Shown piece after piece: positions 6,073 to 8,700 of a stretch of 8,700 nt of DNA. The notes under the pieces are model-generated. The model was not told where the DNA came from. It saw nothing but the letters and a program-made list of their open reading frames with translations, and made no database searches. How positions within the stretch are numbered: the first letter of the stretch is position 1; each line of letters starts with the position of its first letter. Position numbers and translations under genes: made by a program. The stretch spans positions 1 to 8,700 of the forward strand of contig CAKKST010000040.1 in NCBI GenBank assembly GCA_919903585.1, in the 5' to 3' direction. Source of the stretch: Nitrospiria bacterium (GTDB lineage Bacteria > Nitrospirota > CAKKRA01 > 9FT-COMBO-42-15).

Positions 6073-7845
6073 CTATTTACTCAAACCCTTTATCAAATAC
6101 CCTGCGCTTCTCTGAAAATATGGCGAGGAGGGTTTGTTTTTATCAGGCAGGAAGGCGCCGATGGTCTCTTTTGCTGTTTTAAGATATTCCTCTTTGTTAG
6201 TGAGTTTATAAAGCTCAAGCATTGTATATGCTGCTAATCCGTTTAACAGATAAGCCTTCTCTCCTAATCCCTGCCCCTTGACCCCTGACCCTTGCCCCTT
6301 TGCTTCTCCTATTCTCCACTCATAGAACCCGCCCTGTTTTTTGTCATAAAGGTTGATTACAACAAATTGCGCCAAGGTCTCTGCTGTATCAAGATAGCCC
6401 TTGTTCTTTGTATGAAGATATGCCTCCTTAAACGCAAGGATTGCCCAAAGATTATCCTCAAGCTGGCCTGTCAATCCCTTCTCTTTTTTTGCAGGGTCAT
6501 AATAACTTAAAACACCATTTTCTGTTACCATATTTTTATAGATAAACCGAAGGCATGAAAGGGCAATGTCTTTTAACCCCCTTGTGTCCCCCCTTAGTAA
6601 GGGGGGAATAAGGGGGGGTGTATCAGCAGCATGAAGGAGGGTTATAATCATCTTAGATTGAGAAACTGCAAAGGCAGCCCTGTCTACATCAGGTGAGCCG
6701 ACAGCCTTTCTGTCCTTCTCTGAAAGATAGTAGTATACAATATCTGACCTTTGGCTGTTATAAAACCTCCCATCCTGTTCATTATAAAAAGTTGTTAGGG
6801 CATAATTAAGCGAGTCCTCAGCAATCTTTTTATATTTTTCATTTTTACTTATCCTATAGGCATGGAGATATAGTCGTATAATATCCGCATTGTCAGACAG
6901 GAGTTTTTCAAAGTGCGGCCTCGCCCAGTCCCTTTCAGCGGAGTATCTGAAAAATCCCCCATCAATCCTGTCATATAATCCAGAAAGCTTATATTTCTTC
7001 TGAAGCTCAATCACCTTATCAACCCAGTCTTTCCTGTCCCTGTTTTTATAAAGGTCAATCAAATATTCAGGCTCAGGCCTTTTATCATCTCCCTTCTGCC
7101 TGAGACCTGCCATATGGTCAAGGCTGTTTGTAACCATATCCAGCCATTTTTTATCCTTCTCCTCTTCATATAAATATAAAAGCGATTCAAGGACATCAGC
7201 ATAAGGTATCTTCTGTGAACTTCCGAAACCGCCGTAGGTCTTATCGTAACTGGAAAGGACTATCTCTTTAAAGCCAGAGGTGATCTTTTTAAGTTCTTTG
7301 CTGCTGAGATGCGTAACCTTTTCAATACTCCGCTTCTCCGTTTCTCCGTTTCCCCGCTTCTTTGTCTCTCCATCTCTCCGCCTCTCCGTTTCCCCGTCTC
7401 CCCGTTTCTCCGTTTCTCTATCTCCTAAAGACCTTGCTGTTTTCTTCAGATTCTCAAGGAGCCTCTCCTTGGGTATGTAGCCCGGCGCTGTGATAAGCCT
7501 TTCACCTGCCGGTGACAAGATAATAGTTATCGGAAGGCCTGATGCAGGATACTGTCTGCTAATATCCTTTCTCTTATCATAATCTACAAAGATGGGGATG
7601 TAGTTTTGATTTATATATTCTGCCGCATCCTTATCTTCAAGGCTCTTTTCCTCATATACATTGCACCAGTGGCACCAGATGGCAGTAATAAGCATGAAGA
7701 CAGGTTTGTTTTCTTTTTTTGCCGTTAGAAATGCCTGATCAGAATACTCCTGCCATTTTATTAGGGATGTTGAGTGGGTATATGGATAGGCTGGCAAGGA
7801 GAGAAAAAAAAGGAAAAAGAAGAAACTTATAATTTTCAAGTTCAT
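6073..7845 (-). CDS. Secreted DUF255/YyaL-family protein with a CxxC thioredoxin domain
   Basis: The protein has 590 residues. A signal peptide (NLK, then a very Phe/Leu-rich core to about residue 20) precedes a thioredoxin fold with W57-C58-H-W-C61 and cis-Pro P105 (GLPITIIL). An alpha/alpha-barrel follows with YyaL hallmarks: YGGFGSSQKIPYAD (204-217), LYDRIDGGFFRYS (290-302), WARPHFEKLLSDNA (307-320). YyaL/SPATA20 proteins are usually cytoplasmic and near 670-700 residues; this one is exported and shorter. The reaction of the family is not established; the CxxC suggests thiol redox work in the periplasm, which would suit a Sox neighbourhood (inference). Three repeat-derived inserts lie in frame: residues 141-172 (octamer array joining the two domains), about 408-426 (PPLIPPLLRG) and about 515-528 (KGQGSGVKGQG). 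The frame stays open throughout, so the gene appears functional. The ribosome site is weak, and the start follows a palindromic repeat at 7859-7895. Confidence 0.85.
   Translation of the reverse strand: MNLKIISFFFFLFFLSLPAYPYTHSTSLIKWQEYSDQAFLTAKKENKPVFMLITAIWCHWCNVYEEKSLEDKDAAEYINQNYIPIFVDYDKRKDISRQYPASGLPITIILSPAGERLITAPGYIPKERLLENLKKTARSLGDRETEKRGDGETERRRDGETKKRGNGETEKRSIEKVTHLSSKELKKITSGFKEIVLSSYDKTYGGFGSSQKIPYADVLESLLYLYEEEKDKKWLDMVTNSLDHMAGLRQKGDDKRPEPEYLIDLYKNRDRKDWVDKVIELQKKYKLSGLYDRIDGGFFRYSAERDWARPHFEKLLSDNADIIRLYLHAYRISKNEKYKKIAEDSLNYALTTFYNEQDGRFYNSQRSDIVYYYLSEKDRKAVGSPDVDRAAFAVSQSKMIITLLHAADTPPLIPPLLRGDTRGLKDIALSCLRFIYKNMVTENGVLSYYDPAKKEKGLTGQLEDNLWAILAFKEAYLHTKNKGYLDTAETLAQFVVINLYDKKQGGFYEWRIGEAKGQGSGVKGQGLGEKAYLLNGLAAYTMLELYKLTNKEEYLKTAKETIGAFLPDKNKPSSPYFQRSAGYLIKGLSK
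6268..6300. repeat. C-rich repeat inside the DUF255 coding region
   Basis: Units of the type CCCCTTGACCCCTGACCC encode Gly/Gln/Lys-rich residues about 515-528. The element matches in type, orientation and frame the one at 1742-1780 in the BatAB gene. Confidence 0.7.
6577..6621. repeat. Palindromic repeat inserted in frame in the DUF255 gene
   Basis: The core CCCCCCTTAGTAAGGGGGG (6588-6606) forms a stem and is flanked by CCCCCTTGTG and a G-run tail. It is the second copy of the family at 4014-4080. The encoded peptide contains PPLIPPLLRG followed by DTRGLKD, nearly the same as in the DUF58 gene. Confidence 0.85.
7330..7425. repeat. Octanucleotide tandem array inside the DUF255 gene
   Basis: Twelve imperfect 8-bp units of minus-strand consensus RGARRCGG (for example AGAAACGG, GGAGACGG) run without interruption for 96 bp. 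Because 3 x 8 = 24, the array encodes four 8-residue repeats (consensus GDGETEKR, residues 141-172), a highly charged linker between the thioredoxin fold and the barrel. Twelve units keep the frame open. Confidence 0.9.
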
Positions 7846-7858
7846 TTACCCGAAAATA

Positions 7859-7895
7859 CCCCTCACCCTAACCCTCTCCCACAAGGGGAGAGGGG
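7859..7895. repeat. Palindromic repeat, CTCTCCCACAAGGGGAGAG type (inverted copy)
   Basis: Same family as 1584-1655 and 4726-4760 but in the opposite orientation (CCTCACCCTAACCCTCTCCC comes first on the plus strand). It lies in the 126-bp gap between the cytochrome and DUF255 genes and ends 14 bases before the ATG of the DUF255 gene, so its stem could limit ribosome access. Confidence 0.85.
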
Positions 7896-7971
7896 ATAAA
7901 TGGGAGGGTGATTAAGAACTACATTATCTGTGTATTATGTGAAATAGCCGCTATTATACAGGGTTATTGTT

Positions 7972-8433
7972 TTATTTCTCAGGAGCCTTAATCGCCTTTG
8001 CCTCATCCGGGGTAATATCAGGCTTCTTTTTTAGATTCCAGCTTCCAACCCATTTTTTGAATGTCTCCAGATTCTTGGCCTTCTCGGCATCTGTAGCGCC
8101 GAGATACTGGTGCATATTGCCGGGTTTGCCGTCCTTTGCGCTCTTACCGTCATCAAGCCTCCTCATTAACGCACCTGCATCATCCCCATTAACAAATACC
8201 ATTAGGTTTTTGTATGTGTCCATCTTTGGCCCCTTCATCTTTTTTGTAAAACCTTCCTTGTCCTTTTTAAATTCATCCATAGTCGGCGCATCACTGCCAT
8301 GGCAGGATATACATTTTTCTGTAATTATCTTTTTAATATCCTTTTCGTATGTCACCTCAGCAGCCCATGAATACCCTGCAATAAAGAAAACAAGAAAAAC
8401 AGTTGCAAATAATTTCCCTCTCATGCTTAACAT
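7972..8433 (-). CDS. Secreted small monoheme c-type cytochrome
   Basis: The protein has 153 residues. A signal peptide (MRGK, then a hydrophobic core, ending SWA near residue 24) precedes a mature domain with a single heme-binding site C41-I-S-C44-H45. The likely distal ligand is M107 in PGNMHQYLG; M90 is an alternative. The RRLDDGK segment (91-97) and the FKKWVGSW helix (125-132) fit a short class I cytochrome. It should be a soluble periplasmic electron carrier. Next to a SoxZ-like gene it may take electrons from thiosulfate oxidation (inference); it does not look like SoxX or SoxA by any motif I can name. The start at 8433 is supported by AGGAGG at 8440-8445, six bases upstream; a second ATG three codons later lacks that spacing. 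Confidence 0.88.
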   Translation of the reverse strand: MLSMRGKLFATVFLVFFIAGYSWAAEVTYEKDIKKIITEKCISCHGSDAPTMDEFKKDKEGFTKKMKGPKMDTYKNLMVFVNGDDAGALMRRLDDGKSAKDGKPGNMHQYLGATDAEKAKNLETFKKWVGSWNLKKKPDITPDEAKAIKAPEK

Positions 8434-8552
8434 TCTTGACCTCCTTTTTTTAAACCTCCAGCGGCTATCTCACATAAGCTTAGATTATCAAAAAATGTAA
8501 TAATAGATTATATTATTCCGATATTAAAGAATGCTTATAAAACACCCCACTG
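8434..8552. other. Gap between the SoxZ-like and cytochrome genes
   Basis: This gap holds 119 bp, mostly A/T. It contains the strong ribosome site AGGAGG of the cytochrome gene (8440-8445) and an all-A/T inverted repeat (8499-8505 with 8511-8517, 5-base loop) followed in the minus direction by a T-run. The hairpin is too weak to call a terminator with confidence, and no convincing -35 box was found. Confidence 0.4.
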
Positions 8553-8700
8553 TTACTGAACCTTTATCTCTACTGTCTCTTCAAATTTGTTGCCTTCTGA
8601 GCAGGTCAATAATACCTTAAGGGGCGCTGATTTTGTCGCCTTGATCTTAAATGCAATTAATGGATTCTCGCTAAGGCCCGGCGACAGGTCAAAATCATTA
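8553..8700 (-). CDS. soxZ: SoxZ-like sulfur-oxidation carrier subunit, C-terminal part (gene runs off the right edge)
   Basis: This is the last 48 codons of a gene entering from the right edge; the stop TAA is at 8553-8555. The fragment starts DFDLSPGLSENPLIAFKI and ends ETVEIKVQ, with a beta-strand-rich pattern. SoxZ proteins have near their C-terminus a segment of the type SPGISENPYF.F followed by strands with LKV.W.D..G, and the fragment follows that pattern: SENP, then LKVLLTCSEGNKFEETVEI. SoxZ pairs with SoxY, which carries the sulfur intermediate on a terminal cysteine during periplasmic thiosulfate oxidation. A fused SoxYZ protein cannot be excluded because the N-terminus is outside the window. 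The call rests on a short stretch and is supported by the cytochrome and exporter-like neighbours. Confidence 0.6.
   Translation of the reverse strand, partial: NDFDLSPGLSENPLIAFKIKATKSAPLKVLLTCSEGNKFEETVEIKVQ

Noticed and set aside
7943..7955. Short palindrome AATAGCCGCTATT after the cytochrome gene as a terminator
   Set aside because: No room for a loop in the full stem and no U-run after it.
7967..8500. Plus-strand open frame of 177 codons opposite the cytochrome gene
   Set aside because: The minus strand has a signal peptide, CxxCH site and strong ribosome site; the plus frame is its shadow with no motif.
8507..8512. TATAAT on the minus strand as a promoter for the cytochrome gene
   Set aside because: No acceptable -35 box at 16-18 bases upstream in this A/T-rich stretch.
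8499..8517. A/T inverted repeat followed by a T-run, as a terminator after the SoxZ-like gene
   Set aside because: The stem has no G-C pair and would be too weak; only noted in the gap description.

Overview
The window holds a one-directional block of genes, all on the minus strand, so transcription runs from the right edge to the left. It looks like a Gram-negative, sulfur-oxidising chemolithotroph of moderate GC content. The sequence shows periplasmic signal peptides, a c-type cytochrome, a SoxZ-like C-terminus and a putative sulfate exporter. The unusual density of short G/C-rich palindromic repeats, some lying inside genes, resembles Nitrospirota and deltaproteobacteria-like lineages. That taxonomic guess is an inference of low confidence.

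Layout from right to left. At 8553-8700 is the C-terminus of a SoxZ-like sulfur-carrier subunit. At 7972-8433 is a small secreted monoheme cytochrome c. At 6073-7845 is a secreted DUF255/YyaL-type protein with a CxxC thioredoxin domain. Then comes a MoxR/Bat (Mxa-like) module: a MoxR AAA+ ATPase with an unusual N-terminal membrane anchor (4763-6007), a DUF58 protein (3612-4568), a fused BatA-BatB protein with two VWA domains (1668-3455), and a BatC-like TPR protein (850-1518). A 436-bp intergenic region (414-849) follows, with a hairpin at the end of the operon, a near-consensus sigma-70 promoter and A/T-rich direct repeats. Finally, at 1-413, is the N-terminus of a YeiH-family putative sulfate exporter.

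How the genes may work together (inference). SoxZ carries sulfur intermediates in the periplasm, the cytochrome could accept electrons, the CxxC protein could keep periplasmic cysteines reduced, and the YeiH-like protein could export the product sulfate. The MoxR-DUF58-VWA-VWA-TPR set has the same composition as chaperone modules that mature periplasmic or membrane enzymes, such as mxaRSACKLD of methanol dehydrogenase and the bat operon. Its position here suggests it may mature a component of sulfur oxidation. No separate BatD gene is visible; only a BatD/DUF4381-like membrane tail is seen, fused to MoxR.

The other strong theme is repeats. At least eight short repeat families occur in 8.7 kb. 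Three of them lie inside coding regions without breaking the frame: an octanucleotide tandem array in the DUF255 gene, a palindromic element present in both the DUF255 and DUF58 genes, and a C-rich element present in both the DUF255 and BatAB genes. Two annotated-looking start extensions (TPR and BatAB genes) are probably read-through of upstream non-coding DNA, and I moved those starts inward.
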